This document shows positions 18,514 through 28,163 of a stretch of 64,000 bases of DNA, piece by piece (the stretch's first letter is position 1; each line of letters starts with the position of its first letter). The position numbers and the translations under genes are program-made. Location: the NCBI RefSeq assembly GCF_026342355.1, contig NZ_JAPEMV010000008.1, positions 372,001-436,000 on the forward strand, in the 5' to 3' direction. This DNA comes from Streptomyces sp. NBC_00249. GTDB lineage: Bacteria > Actinomycetota > Actinomycetes > Streptomycetales > Streptomycetaceae. The notes under the pieces are model-generated. The model saw only the letters and a program-made list of their open reading frames with translations. It was not told the DNA's origin and ran no database searches.

Positions 18514-19841
18514 CCGCCTTCGACCCGGGCGCGGCCGCCGCCCAGGCGACCGCCGCCATCCTGCACGACACCCTGCACGGCACCGAGCGGGGCGTCGTGG
18601 TGGACTCCCCGCCCGGGGCCGGGAAGTCCACGCTCGTGGTGCGCGCGGCCCGGGAGCTGGCCGCCGCCGGGCGCCGGCTGATGGTGGTCGCGCAGACCAA
18701 CGCGCAGGTCGACGACCTGGTGCTGCGGCTCGCCGACAAGGATCCCGGGCTGAAGGTCGGCCGGCTGCACAGCAGCGACGGCGACGCCTACGACCCGGCC
18801 CTGCGCGGGCTGCCGTCGGTGACGCTGTCGGCGAAGCCCGGGGACCTCGCGGAGCTGCCGGTCACCATCTCCACGGCCGCGAAGTGGGCGTACGTGAAGG
18901 ACACGGAGCCCTGGGAGCACGCGATCGTCGACGAGGCGTACCAGATGCGCTCCGACGCGCTGCTGGCCGTGGCCGGGCTGTTCGAACGGGCGCTGTTCGT
19001 GGGCGACCCGGGGCAGCTGGACCCGTTCAGCGTGGTCGGGGCCGAGCAGTGGGCGGGCCTGTCCTACGACCCGTCCGCCTCCGCGGTGTCCACGCTCCTC
19101 GCGCACAACCCGCAGCTGCCGCAGCACCGGCTGCCGGTGTCGTGGCGGCTCCCGGCGACGGCCGCGCCGCTGGTCTCGCGCGCCTTCTACCCGTACAGCC
19201 GGTTCCGCAGCGGTACGGGTCCGGGCGAGCGGAGGCTCTCGTACGGGGTGGTGGGCGACGGCTCGGGCCCCGACCGGGTGCTGGACGAGGCCGCCGAGTC
19301 GGGCTGGGGCCTGCTGGAGCTGCCCGCGCGGCACACGCCGCGTACGGATCCGGAGGCGGTGCGGGCGGTGGCGCTGGTGGTGCGGCGGGCGCTGGACCGG
19401 GGCGCGGTGACCTCCGACGAGCAGTCCCCGGCCCCGGCTCCGCTGACGGCGTCCCGGATCGCGGTCGGCACGGCCCACCGGGACCAGGCCGCGGCCGTCC
19501 GCTCGGCACTGGCCTCGCTCGGCGTCACGGGGGTCACCGTGGACACCGCGAACCGGCTCCAGGGCCGCGAGTACGACCTCACGGTGGTCCTGCACCCGCT
19601 GTCCGGCCGCCCCGACGCGACGGCCTTCCACCTGGAGACGGGCCGGCTGTGCGTCCTGACCTCCCGGCACCGGCACGCCTGCGTGGTGGTGGCCCGGGCG
19701 GGCATAGCGGAACTGCTGGACGACCATCCGTCGACGGAGCCGGTGCAGTTGGGAGTGACGGTGAAGTTCCCGGACGGCTGGGAGGCGAACCACTCGGTCC
19801 TGGCGCACCTGGCGGAACACCGCGTGCCCTACCGGCCCTGA
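18510..19841 (+). CDS. SF1 DNA helicase (Dna2/UvrD-like)
   Basis: A 443-residue ATPase, third gene of the operon, starting on a GTGA overlap. Helicase motifs are in order: Walker A SPPGAGKST (33-41), Ia AQTNAQVDDL, II DEAYQ (141-145), III GDPGQLDP (165-172), IV near LPVSWRLP, V VDTANRLQGREYD and VI near VLTSRHRHA. The layout is that of SF1 enzymes of the Dna2/Upf1/RecD group, shorter than UvrD because subdomain insertions are missing. With the Cas4-like nuclease two genes upstream it reconstitutes the two activities of a Dna2-type enzyme in separate chains. Confidence 0.85.
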   Translation: MTAFDPGAAAAQATAAILHDTLHGTERGVVVDSPPGAGKSTLVVRAARELAAAGRRLMVVAQTNAQVDDLVLRLADKDPGLKVGRLHSSDGDAYDPALRGLPSVTLSAKPGDLAELPVTISTAAKWAYVKDTEPWEHAIVDEAYQMRSDALLAVAGLFERALFVGDPGQLDPFSVVGAEQWAGLSYDPSASAVSTLLAHNPQLPQHRLPVSWRLPATAAPLVSRAFYPYSRFRSGTGPGERRLSYGVVGDGSGPDRVLDEAAESGWGLLELPARHTPRTDPEAVRAVALVVRRALDRGAVTSDEQSPAPAPLTASRIAVGTAHRDQAAAVRSALASLGVTGVTVDTANRLQGREYDLTVVLHPLSGRPDATAFHLETGRLCVLTSRHRHACVVVARAGIAELLDDHPSTEPVQLGVTVKFPDGWEANHSVLAHLAEHRVPYRP

Positions 19842-19850
19842 ACCGGCTGG

Positions 19851-20300
19851 TCAGGACAGGCTGGGCCGCGTCCGGCGCAGGGCGGAGCGGCCCGCGTAGC
19901 GTGCCGCGTCGCCGAGCTCCTCCTCGATTCGGATCAGTTGGTTGTACTTGGCCGTGCGGTCGGAGCGGGAGAGGGAGCCGGTCTTGATCTGGCCGCAGCC
20001 GGTCGCCACCGCGAGGTCCGCGATGGTGGTGTCCTCCGTCTCGCCCGAGCGGTGCGACATGACGGCGGTCCAGCCCGCCCCGTGGGCCGTGGCGACGGCC
20101 GCCAGGGCCTCGGTCAGGGTGCCGATCTGGTTGACCTTGATCAGGACCGAGTTGCCGGCGCCGGTGCGGATGCCTTCGCGCAGCAGGGTTTCGCTGGTGC
20201 AGAACAGGTCGTCGCCGGTGAGCTGGCAGCGGTCGCCGACGCGGGCGGTCAGCTCGCGCCAGCCGTCCCAGCGGAGCGCGGCCGCAGGGTCGGCTGGCTC
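19851..20300 (-). pseudogene. eno: Enolase C-terminal remnant
   Basis: On the minus strand, about 145 residues of enolase C-terminus can be read, including RWDGWRELTARVGDR, LTGDDLF, SVLIKVNQIGTLTEAL, MSHRSGETEDTTIADLAV, GQIKTGSLSRSDRTAKYN and LIRIEEELGDAARY. A whole enolase needs about 430 residues: the N-terminal domain and the first half of the barrel are missing. In this frame a TAG occurs near 20346 and no good start is present. The exact 5' limit of homology is uncertain (between about 20275 and 20330). A functional enolase must be encoded elsewhere. Confidence 0.85.
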
Positions 20301-20390
20301 GCGCAGGCCATCGAGGCCGAACTCACGGACGAGGAGCGGACGCTGCTAGCCCGCAGCGCCGCCCTGCTGGAGCGGCTCGCCGCGCGCTAG
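20286..20390 (+). pseudogene. MarR-family C-terminal remnant
   Basis: Thirty-four codons ending at TAG read RVGWLAQAIEAELTDEE.. and ..LLARSAALLERLAAR, which looks like the final helices of a MarR-type regulator. Upstream in this frame the sequence is antisense to the enolase fragment. The two remnants meet tail to head at about 20280-20300, the product of a deletion or inversion. It ends 9 bases from the stop of an intact, oppositely oriented MarR gene. Confidence 0.6.
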
Positions 20391-20398
20391 GCCCTCTC

Positions 20399-20890
20399 TT
20401 ACGTCCGGCTCTTACGGGTGGCCCCGAAGTGCTGCCGGAGCGTTTCGCCGAGCTCCGCCATGACCTCCAGCTGATGCGGGGTCAGGATGTCGATCAGGTG
20501 CCGCCGTACGGATTCCACGTGCAGCGGGGCCGCCGCGGTGATGGCGTCGACGCCGGACCCGGTGAGCACCACCTCCGCCCCGCGGCCGTCGCTGGCCACC
20601 TCCTCGCGGCGTACGAGGCGGCGCTGTTCCATCCGGGTGAGCTGGTGGGACAGCCGGCTGCGGGACCACTGCATGAGCACCGCGAGGGCGCTGATGCGCA
20701 TGCGGTGGCCCTCGGTGGAGCCGAGGACGGACAGGACGTCGTAGTCGGCTTCCGAGAGCGCGCTGTCCTGGTTCAGGTCGCGGGCGATCTCGGCGTTGAC
20801 GAGGGGGAACATCCGCCGCCAGGCGTACCAGGCGTCCTGCTCCGATTCGGTGAGCCAGCGGGGGTGGGCGGGCTCGGGCACTTCGGTCAT
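20399..20890 (-). CDS. MarR-family transcriptional regulator
   Basis: A 163-residue regulator. The helix-turn-helix is MRISALAVLMQWSRSRLSHQLTRM and the wing RREEVASDGRGAEVVLTGSG; long helices at both ends form the dimer. The DxRG wing motif is conserved. It is divergent from a flavin-reductase gene, with a 138-base spacer holding three copies of a palindromic sequence, so it probably represses both genes. Redox-sensing MarR members often pair with such flavoproteins, but only one or no obvious cysteine is placed as a sensor here. Confidence 0.9.
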   Translation of the reverse strand: MTEVPEPAHPRWLTESEQDAWYAWRRMFPLVNAEIARDLNQDSALSEADYDVLSVLGSTEGHRMRISALAVLMQWSRSRLSHQLTRMEQRRLVRREEVASDGRGAEVVLTGSGVDAITAAAPLHVESVRRHLIDILTPHQLEVMAELGETLRQHFGATRKSRT

Positions 20891-20910
20891 GGGGCCACCC
20901 TAGCGATATC

Positions 20911-20975
20911 GGTGACACGTCACCTACCTAGTTGACATATCACGCACCGCCGGTTTCCCTTGGTGACACGTCAAC
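20911..20975. promoter_or_regulatory. Three operator repeats of the MarR/flavin-reductase divergon
   Basis: Three 14-base sites with a shared inverted-repeat core: GGTGACACGTCACC (20911-20924), GTTGACATATCACG (20931-20944) and GGTGACACGTCAAC (20962-20975). The half-site is TGAC..(G/A)TCA around a two-base centre. The middle copy contains TTGACA and could coincide with a -35 box. The sites lie between the divergent starts at 20890 and 21029, the expected place for MarR autorepression. Confidence 0.75.
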
Positions 20976-21028
20976 AACCAGACTGCGAGCACAGCACACC
21001 GCACCTCCACCCAACGGGAGTTCACACC

Positions 21029-21586
21029 ATGACCCGCCTGCACGTCGTCTCCGCCGCCACCCGCCCCACCTCCTCCGGCCGCCCGCTCGCCCGTTGGGTC
21101 ACCGACCTGGCGCGGGCGCACGGCGGCTTCGAGGTCACCCCGGTGGACCTCGCGGAGATCGCGCTGCCCATGCTGGACGAGCCCGAGTACGCCTCCAGCG
21201 GGATCTACGCCCACCAGCACACCAAGGACTGGAGCGCGCTCGTCGACTCCGCCGACGCCTTCGTCTTCGTCCTGCCGATGTACAACGGCGGCTTCACCGC
21301 CCCGTTCAAGAACGCCATCGACTTCCTCTACCGCGAGTGGGACGGCAAGCCCGTCGGCCTCGTCAGCTACAGCGCGGGCCCCACGGGCGGCGCCCCCGCC
21401 GCCGAGATGCTGCTGCCGGTGCTCACCCGGGTCGGCATGCTCCCCGCCGCGCGCTCGGTGGCGGTCCCCGGCGTGAACGCCCTGATCGGCCCCGACGGCT
21501 TCGAGGCCCCGGAGGGTCTCGCGGACCGGCTGGGCGGGGTGCTCGACGACGTCGCCGCGCTGGCCCAGCAGCCCGTCACGGTCTGA
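21029..21586 (+). CDS. NADPH-dependent FMN reductase-like protein
   Basis: A 185-residue flavodoxin-fold protein. The phosphate-binding loop region SAATRPTSSGRPLARW follows the first strand, and LPMYNGGFTAPFKNAIDFLYREW is the conserved signature of NADPH:FMN reductases (usually P-x-Y-N). It reduces flavin or quinone-like substrates and may protect against electrophiles. The ATG at 21029 follows GGGAG. It is divergent from a MarR gene and preceded by its operator repeats, so it is very likely induced when that repressor is released. Confidence 0.9.
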   Translation: MTRLHVVSAATRPTSSGRPLARWVTDLARAHGGFEVTPVDLAEIALPMLDEPEYASSGIYAHQHTKDWSALVDSADAFVFVLPMYNGGFTAPFKNAIDFLYREWDGKPVGLVSYSAGPTGGAPAAEMLLPVLTRVGMLPAARSVAVPGVNALIGPDGFEAPEGLADRLGGVLDDVAALAQQPVTV

Positions 21587-21663
21587 CTCCCGGCACTCTT
21601 GCGCGACGCTGGACAATGGAGGGTGGCCCGGAAGCATTTCGCACGCGCAGCAGGAGGACACGC

Positions 21664-22011
21664 ATGGCAGAGCCCGAGCGGACCGAGCGGAGGCTGCGGC
21701 CCGCGCCGCTGCTCTTCGAGCCCTCGGAGGCCGCCACGGACCCGGAGCACTTCTTCGACCTCGAGTCGATCGAGGACCCGCGCGAGCTGCTGCTCCGCGC
21801 CACCGAGCTGACCCTGGCCTTCCGGGCCGCACAGGACAGAGCGGTGGAGTTCCAGGCCCTGGCGGCGGCCCAGCTGGCGGACCCCCGGCGTTTCGACCGG
21901 CTCTCGCCGGAGGCCATCGCCGAGACCGCCGAGTGGACCGAGGACTACGCCCGCAAGATGATCGAGTTCGGCGAGGACCTCCAGCGCGGCACCGCCCCGG
22001 ACCTCCAGTAA
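21664..22011 (+). CDS. Conserved hypothetical protein
   Basis: A 115-residue acidic, helix-rich protein: an N-terminal PAPLLFEPSEAATDPEHFFDLES, then amphipathic helices rich in alanine, glutamate and arginine (LLLRATELTLAFRAAQDRAVE, LSPEAIAETAEWTEDYARKMI). No membrane segment or catalytic motif is visible. The ATG at 21664 has a strong AGGAGG. It lies 77 bases after the flavin-reductase gene, same strand, but its own promoter is plausible. Function unknown. Confidence 0.75.
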   Translation: MAEPERTERRLRPAPLLFEPSEAATDPEHFFDLESIEDPRELLLRATELTLAFRAAQDRAVEFQALAAAQLADPRRFDRLSPEAIAETAEWTEDYARKMIEFGEDLQRGTAPDLQ

Positions 22012-22177
22012 CCCCCCGCACCCACCCCCCGGCCGGGGGGTGGCGGGGACCCGGGGCGGCCGGACGGGGCGGGTCCCCTGGCATATGCGGGGCGCAACAT
22101 ACCCCAACGGAAGCCGCCCTGTCCCGGTTTTCCGTAACTCCGAGGAACCGCGGCGCTACGCCCGGTAGACCTGGCAT

Positions 22178-22771
22178 ATGACGACCCCGACGACGACCGC
22201 CGCCTGTCCCGCCCTGGACGGCCTGGACGCGCGCACCGCGCCCGCCACCCACGTCACCTCCCAGGGTGCCGCCTGGCTGGCCTCCGCGTCCGCGCACCCG
22301 CGGAGCACCCTCGCCGCGTGGGAGGCCCGGCCCTCCTCCCCCGCCGTCCTGCCCTGCGGGACCGCCTTCGACGTCGTCAACGTCCCGCTCGTCCTGGGCC
22401 GCCGCATGCTCGACCTGCTCTGGGAGCAGGGGCCCGGCTCGGGCCCGGCCGCCGTCCACCGGGGCCGCATGCTGCTCTTCGCCGCCCCGGGCACGGCCCA
22501 GCGGCTGCCGGCGCTGCTGGCCTGGGAGGAGTGGGGCCCGGCCGCGCCGGCCCCGCTCTGCCACGGTCACGGCGACGCCGTCACCGTGCCCCCGCTGGCC
22601 GCCGGCCCCGGCCCGTCCCGCTGGCTGGTGGCCCCCGACACCCGGCTGCCGTGGCTGCCGGGGCCGGACTCCCTGCTCTGGGCGTTCCTGCACGCGGCGC
22701 GGGGTCCGGTATCGATTTTTCCTCTCGCGGATCAGGATGCTAATGTCTACGACGTCAGCAAGCGCCGCTAG
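22178..22771 (+). CDS. Prim-pol-like N-terminal domain protein
   Basis: A 197-residue protein resembling the standalone proteins annotated in Streptomyces as bifunctional DNA primase/polymerase N-terminal domain. AAWLASASAHPRSTLAAWEARP, GTAFDVVNVPLVLGRRMLDLL and RMLLFAAPGTAQRLPALLAWEEWG follow the usual order. The catalytic DxD triad of active prim-pols is not obvious, so it may be inactive. The reading frame ends inside the downstream tRNA-Lys: the stop TAG at 22769-22771 overlaps it by ten bases. Its last residues (VYDVSKRR) are encoded by the tRNA promoter and 5' end, which is unusual. Confidence 0.6.
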   Translation: MTTPTTTAACPALDGLDARTAPATHVTSQGAAWLASASAHPRSTLAAWEARPSSPAVLPCGTAFDVVNVPLVLGRRMLDLLWEQGPGSGPAAVHRGRMLLFAAPGTAQRLPALLAWEEWGPAAPAPLCHGHGDAVTVPPLAAGPGPSRWLVAPDTRLPWLPGPDSLLWAFLHAARGPVSIFPLADQDANVYDVSKRR

Positions 22772-22835
22772 CTCAGTTGGTTAGAGCAGCTGACTCTTAA
22801 TCAGCGGGTCCGGGGTTCGAGTCCCTGGCGGCGCA
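22762..22835 (+). tRNA. tRNA-Lys (CTT), copy 1
   Basis: Cloverleaf: acceptor GCGCCGC with GCGGCGC plus discriminator A, D-arm GCTC..GAGC, anticodon arm GCTGA-CTCTTAA-TCAGC (anticodon CTT), T-arm with GGTTCGAGTCC. Its sequence is the same as that of the two other copies in the window. Copies 1 and 3 also share the following bases CAGACG. Confidence 0.97.
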
Positions 22836-22844
22836 CAGACGGGA

Positions 22845-22876
22845 GAAGGCCCCCACTCTTCGGAGTGGGGGCCTTC
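22845..22876 (+). terminator. Terminator after tRNA-Lys copy 1
   Basis: Perfect 14-bp stem GAAGGCCCCCACTC / GAGTGGGGGCCTTC closed by a TTCG tetraloop, followed by TTCGTCG rather than a long T tract. It ends just before the convergent M6 protease gene. Confidence 0.85.
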
Positions 22877-22894
22877 TTCGTCGTGCCGTGGGGC

Positions 22895-24130
22895 TCACCT
22901 CGTGATCTTCACGGTGTACGCGCCGGACTGGGTGCGGTCCGCGACCTCGATCGTGATGCGCTCCCCCGGGACCGTGAAGGTCTCGCCGACCTCCAGCGGG
23001 GCGTCGGCCAGCGGCGGGTACACCGAGCGGTCCCAGCAGGCCTCCGTGCCCGGGTGGGCGTCCAGCACCTCGATGGGGCCGCCGCCCGAGGCCGCCTCGT
23101 TGCGGACCCGGTAGACCAGCACCCCTTCCGTGCAGGTGTCCCCGTCGTTGCCGGCGGAGCCCCGGGCCTCGACGGCGACGGCGCTGCCGGTGCCCGTACG
23201 GATCACCGCGAGCCGGGTGCCGCCCGTACCGCCGGGCGCGGGGGCCTGCCCGAGCGGCTGGAGGGTGTGCAGCGAGGTGCCGGACCGTACGCAGTCCACC
23301 TGCGCGGGGTCCAGCCAGCCCAGCTTCCACTTGTGCCAGGCGAACAGGTCGGGGGCCATGCCGAACTGGCTGCCCATGACGTCCCAGTCGCCGACGTAGG
23401 TGTCCCAGTCACCCTTGCCGTCCGTCGGGCGGTGGTAGAGGTCGGGCAGGTCGAAGACGTGCCCGGTCTCGTGCGCGAGCACGTTGCGGTCCGGCGGGTG
23501 CTGCTCGAAGACGGTGACGATCCGCCGCAGGTCGGTTCCGTCGGCGCGCAGCGGGCGGTCGAAGTTCACGACCTTGGTCGCGTCCGAGTCGACCCCGGGG
23601 GCGTTCGGGTCGGCGACGAAGTAGACGACGTCGTACGCGCTGAAGTCCACCGACGGGTCGGCCGCGGCGACCGCGTCCCGCAGGTAGGCGGCCCGGTCCT
23701 CGGGGGCCCAGTCGCGCTGTATCCCGTACGCGGTGGACGGCTTGGGCATCCGGATCCACTGCTCCTGCGGGTGGGGGGTCAGCCGGAAGCGGCCGTAGGA
23801 GGCCCGCTCGAAGAACTCGCTGGTGGCCGGGAAGTAGTCGGAGGCCAGCTCGTGCGTGCCGAGGGTGGTGCGGTGGTCGGGGAAGGAGAGGAAGACCATG
23901 ACGGCCTTCAGGGTGCGCTCCGGCTTGGGGTAGGCCCGGTTCCAGGTGTCCACCCCGAGGGAGTGGTGGGCGGCGGTCCGGGTCAGCGCGCACGGGCCGG
24001 CCCCGGAATCGGCCACCGCGGGACCCGCGACGAGGGACATGGCGGCGAGCGCGGTCATCGAGGTGATGACGGCCGCCGCACTTCGGGCGCGGGAGCGGTC
24101 CACTCCCCCGGGTGTCTGCTGTCGCGCCAC
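22895..24130 (-). CDS. Secreted M6-family metalloprotease
   Basis: A 411-residue secreted peptidase. The N-terminus has a basic stretch, a hydrophobic core (AAAVITSMTALAAMSLVAG) and likely signal peptidase site after AVA. The zinc motif is HETGH (HExxH) in VLAHETGHVFDLPDLYHR, the immune-inhibitor-A (M6) arrangement, with GDWDVMGS downstream as the Met-turn region. A C-terminal beta domain (GVLVYRVRNEAAS .. ITIEVADRTQSGAYTVKIT) follows. The GTG at 24130 is chosen because GGAGG lies 5 bases upstream. It probably degrades extracellular protein. Confidence 0.9.
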   Translation of the reverse strand: MARQQTPGGVDRSRARSAAAVITSMTALAAMSLVAGPAVADSGAGPCALTRTAAHHSLGVDTWNRAYPKPERTLKAVMVFLSFPDHRTTLGTHELASDYFPATSEFFERASYGRFRLTPHPQEQWIRMPKPSTAYGIQRDWAPEDRAAYLRDAVAAADPSVDFSAYDVVYFVADPNAPGVDSDATKVVNFDRPLRADGTDLRRIVTVFEQHPPDRNVLAHETGHVFDLPDLYHRPTDGKGDWDTYVGDWDVMGSQFGMAPDLFAWHKWKLGWLDPAQVDCVRSGTSLHTLQPLGQAPAPGGTGGTRLAVIRTGTGSAVAVEARGSAGNDGDTCTEGVLVYRVRNEAASGGGPIEVLDAHPGTEACWDRSVYPPLADAPLEVGETFTVPGERITIEVADRTQSGAYTVKITR

Positions 24131-24498
24131 ATCGACCTCCGGTGGTGGATTCGTACCCTCCAGTCCACCTTGAGGCGCTTGTCTTACTAATGTCCTGTTC
24201 CGGTGCCCCACACGAGTGAGCGGTACGGCAACCCGGTGACCCCGGCACTTCACGCGTGTGTCTACAGAACGTCACGATCGATCACCCGGGATCGGATGCG
24301 GCCTCCACCTGCTCACAGCCGCGCAGAAACGATCGCCCGGCCGTGGGTCGACACCCCGTCAGTAGAGCGTCAGCACGGCGTCATCACGCCGACGGACCGT
24401 GCACCACACGGCGACGTGGCTGGATAGGGCCTCCCGGCAGCCTCTATGATCGGCACACTTTCCTGCACGGACACTCACGAACACTGCGGGAGCCAACG
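24131..24498. promoter_or_regulatory. Divergent promoter region upstream of cdgA
   Basis: A 368-base gene-free interval between the leftward protease gene and cdgA. cdgA is a BldD target in the streptomycetes studied, so the BldD box (TnACnC(A/T)GnGTnA) was looked for. Only partial matches exist (for example around TTCACGCGTGTGTC near 24250), so none is annotated. A hairpin-forming segment GATCGATCACCCGGGATCGGATC-like lies near 24278-24297. Confidence 0.4.
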
Positions 24499-26343
24499 GT
24501 GAGCGGAACCTCAGAGGGAACCGGTTCGGCGGCCGACAGCATCCGACCGGCCCTTACGGAGCGTCACACAGCGGTGCCGGTCGTGCCGGACGGACCACGC
24601 GACTACCGGGCCGCCTTCGACGCGGCGCACCTCGCGATGGCCGTGGTCGGCCGCGACGGCGACGTCATCGCCGCCAACCACGCCCTCGCCGCCCTCCTCG
24701 GCGCCGAGCCGCGCTCCCTCGCCGGGCAGTGCGCCGCCGACCTGGTGGACCTGGCCGCCGAGGCCCGCACCTGGCAGGCGTACCAGGAGGTGCTGCGCGG
24801 GCGGCAGGCCCGGCTGCGCTGCACGCGCCGCCTCAAGCACCCCGACGGGCACTCGCTGTGGACCGAGGTCACCCTCGGCCCCGTCCCCGGCACCGGGGAG
24901 GTCCTGCTGTCGGTCGCCGACATCAGCGACCGGCGCGACCTCCAGGCCCGGCTGCGCCACCTCCAGATGCACGACCCGGTGACCCGGCTGCCCAACCGGG
25001 CGCTGTTCTTCGAGCGGCTCTCCGCCGCCCTGGAGGCCTCCGCGTACGGGCCCGGCGGCGGCACGGGCCGGATCGGCCTGTGCTACCTCGACCTCGACGG
25101 GTTCAAGGCCGTCAACGACACCATGGGCCACCGGGTCGGGGACCGGCTGCTGACCGCCGTCGCCGCCCGGCTGACGCAGTGCGCCGACCAGTCCGGGTAC
25201 GGGCGCACGGGCGGGCACCTGGTGGCCCGGCTCGGCGGCGACGAGTTCGCCCTGCTGGTCGAGGAGTCCACCGGCACCGAGCAGCTCACCGACCTGGCGC
25301 GGAGCGTCCTGGCCGCCGTACAGGAGCCCTTCGACCTGGCCGGGCAGCGGCTGTCGGTGTCCGCGTCCATCGGCGTCGTCGAGCGGGACGCGGCCGGGAC
25401 CTCGGCGACCGGGCTGATGCAGGCGGCCGACACGACGCTGTACTGGGCGAAGGCGGACGGCAAGGCCCGCTGGACCCTCTTCGACCCCGAGCGCAACGCG
25501 CACCGGATGACCCGCCAGGCGCTCTCCTCGACCCTGCGCCCGGCGGTGGAGCGGGGCGAGTTCGAGCTGGAGTACCAGCCGCTGGTGGACCTGGAGAGCG
25601 GGGCGCTGCGCGGGGTGGAGGCCCTGGTGCGCTGGAGCCATCCGCAGTTCGGCACGCTGACGCCGAATCGGTTCATCGGGATCGCCGAAGAGGACGGTTC
25701 CATCGTGCAGTTGGGGCAGTGGGTGCTGCGCACCGCCTGCCGGCAGGCGCGCCGCTGGCAGATCGAACAGCCCAGCGACTCCCCGGTCTTCGTCTCCGTG
25801 AACGTGGCCGTGCGCCAGGTGTGGGACTCCGACCTGGTGGGCGACGTCGCGGAGATCCTCGCGGAGACGGGGCTGGCCCCGCAGCTGCTCCAGCTGGAGC
25901 TGACGGAGTCGGCGGTGATGGGCTCGGCGGGACGGCCCCTGCAGGCCCTTCAGGCGCTGAGCGACATGGGCGTGCGGATCGCCATCGACGACTTCGGCAC
26001 CGGGTACTCGAACCTGGCCTACCTGAGCCGGCTCCCGGTGTCCGTGCTGAAGCTGGACGGCTCCTTCGTCCGCGGCTTCCGCTACGAGGAGGGCACCCAC
26101 CCCAACCCGGCCGACGAGACCATCGTCGAGGCCATGGTCCAGCTCGCGCACCGGCTCGGGCTCACCGTCACCGCCGAGTGCGTGGAGACCGCCGGCCAGG
26201 CGGCCCGGCTGCGGCGGGTGGGCTGCGACACCGGCCAGGGGTGGCTGTACTCCCGCGCGGTGGCCCCCGGGGAGATCGCCGCGATGATCAGCCGGCAGGT
26301 GGCCGCACGCGCCGACGGGCCCGCCCCGCACCCCCTCGTGTGA
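24499..26343 (+). CDS. cdgA: CdgA-type PAS-GGDEF-EAL c-di-GMP enzyme
   Basis: A 614-residue cytoplasmic protein that makes and/or breaks c-di-GMP, the signal that loads BldD and controls Streptomyces development. A PAS domain spans about 30-150 (AAFDAAHLAMAVVGRDGDVI). The GGDEF domain has an intact GGDEF at about 246-250 in VARLGGDEFALLV. The EAL domain has EAL at 374-376 (GVEALVRWSHP), ELTES and DDFGTGYS near 497, all expected for active phosphodiesterase. The GTG at 24499 follows GGGAG; no transmembrane segments. Domain composition matches CdgA of S. coelicolor. RmdA/RmdB-type proteins have similar composition, so the symbol is probable, not certain. Confidence 0.85.
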   Translation: MSGTSEGTGSAADSIRPALTERHTAVPVVPDGPRDYRAAFDAAHLAMAVVGRDGDVIAANHALAALLGAEPRSLAGQCAADLVDLAAEARTWQAYQEVLRGRQARLRCTRRLKHPDGHSLWTEVTLGPVPGTGEVLLSVADISDRRDLQARLRHLQMHDPVTRLPNRALFFERLSAALEASAYGPGGGTGRIGLCYLDLDGFKAVNDTMGHRVGDRLLTAVAARLTQCADQSGYGRTGGHLVARLGGDEFALLVEESTGTEQLTDLARSVLAAVQEPFDLAGQRLSVSASIGVVERDAAGTSATGLMQAADTTLYWAKADGKARWTLFDPERNAHRMTRQALSSTLRPAVERGEFELEYQPLVDLESGALRGVEALVRWSHPQFGTLTPNRFIGIAEEDGSIVQLGQWVLRTACRQARRWQIEQPSDSPVFVSVNVAVRQVWDSDLVGDVAEILAETGLAPQLLQLELTESAVMGSAGRPLQALQALSDMGVRIAIDDFGTGYSNLAYLSRLPVSVLKLDGSFVRGFRYEEGTHPNPADETIVEAMVQLAHRLGLTVTAECVETAGQAARLRRVGCDTGQGWLYSRAVAPGEIAAMISRQVAARADGPAPHPLV

Positions 26344-26386
26344 GGGGGGCGGGGCGGGCCTGCGCTCGGCGCGGGGTGGGGGGAGA

Positions 26387-28084
<1,698 letters not shown>

Positions 28085-28163
28085 GAACTGCCTCCGGGGG
28101 GTGGGAGGTAAGAGCATCAGCTTCAGGTGAGAGAAGTGATAGCGATCACGGGAGGCCCCAGTC

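Noticed and set aside
24131..24498. BldD box upstream of cdgA
   Set aside because: Expected from knowledge of cdgA, but no segment fits TnACnC(A/T)GnGTnA without two or more mismatches.
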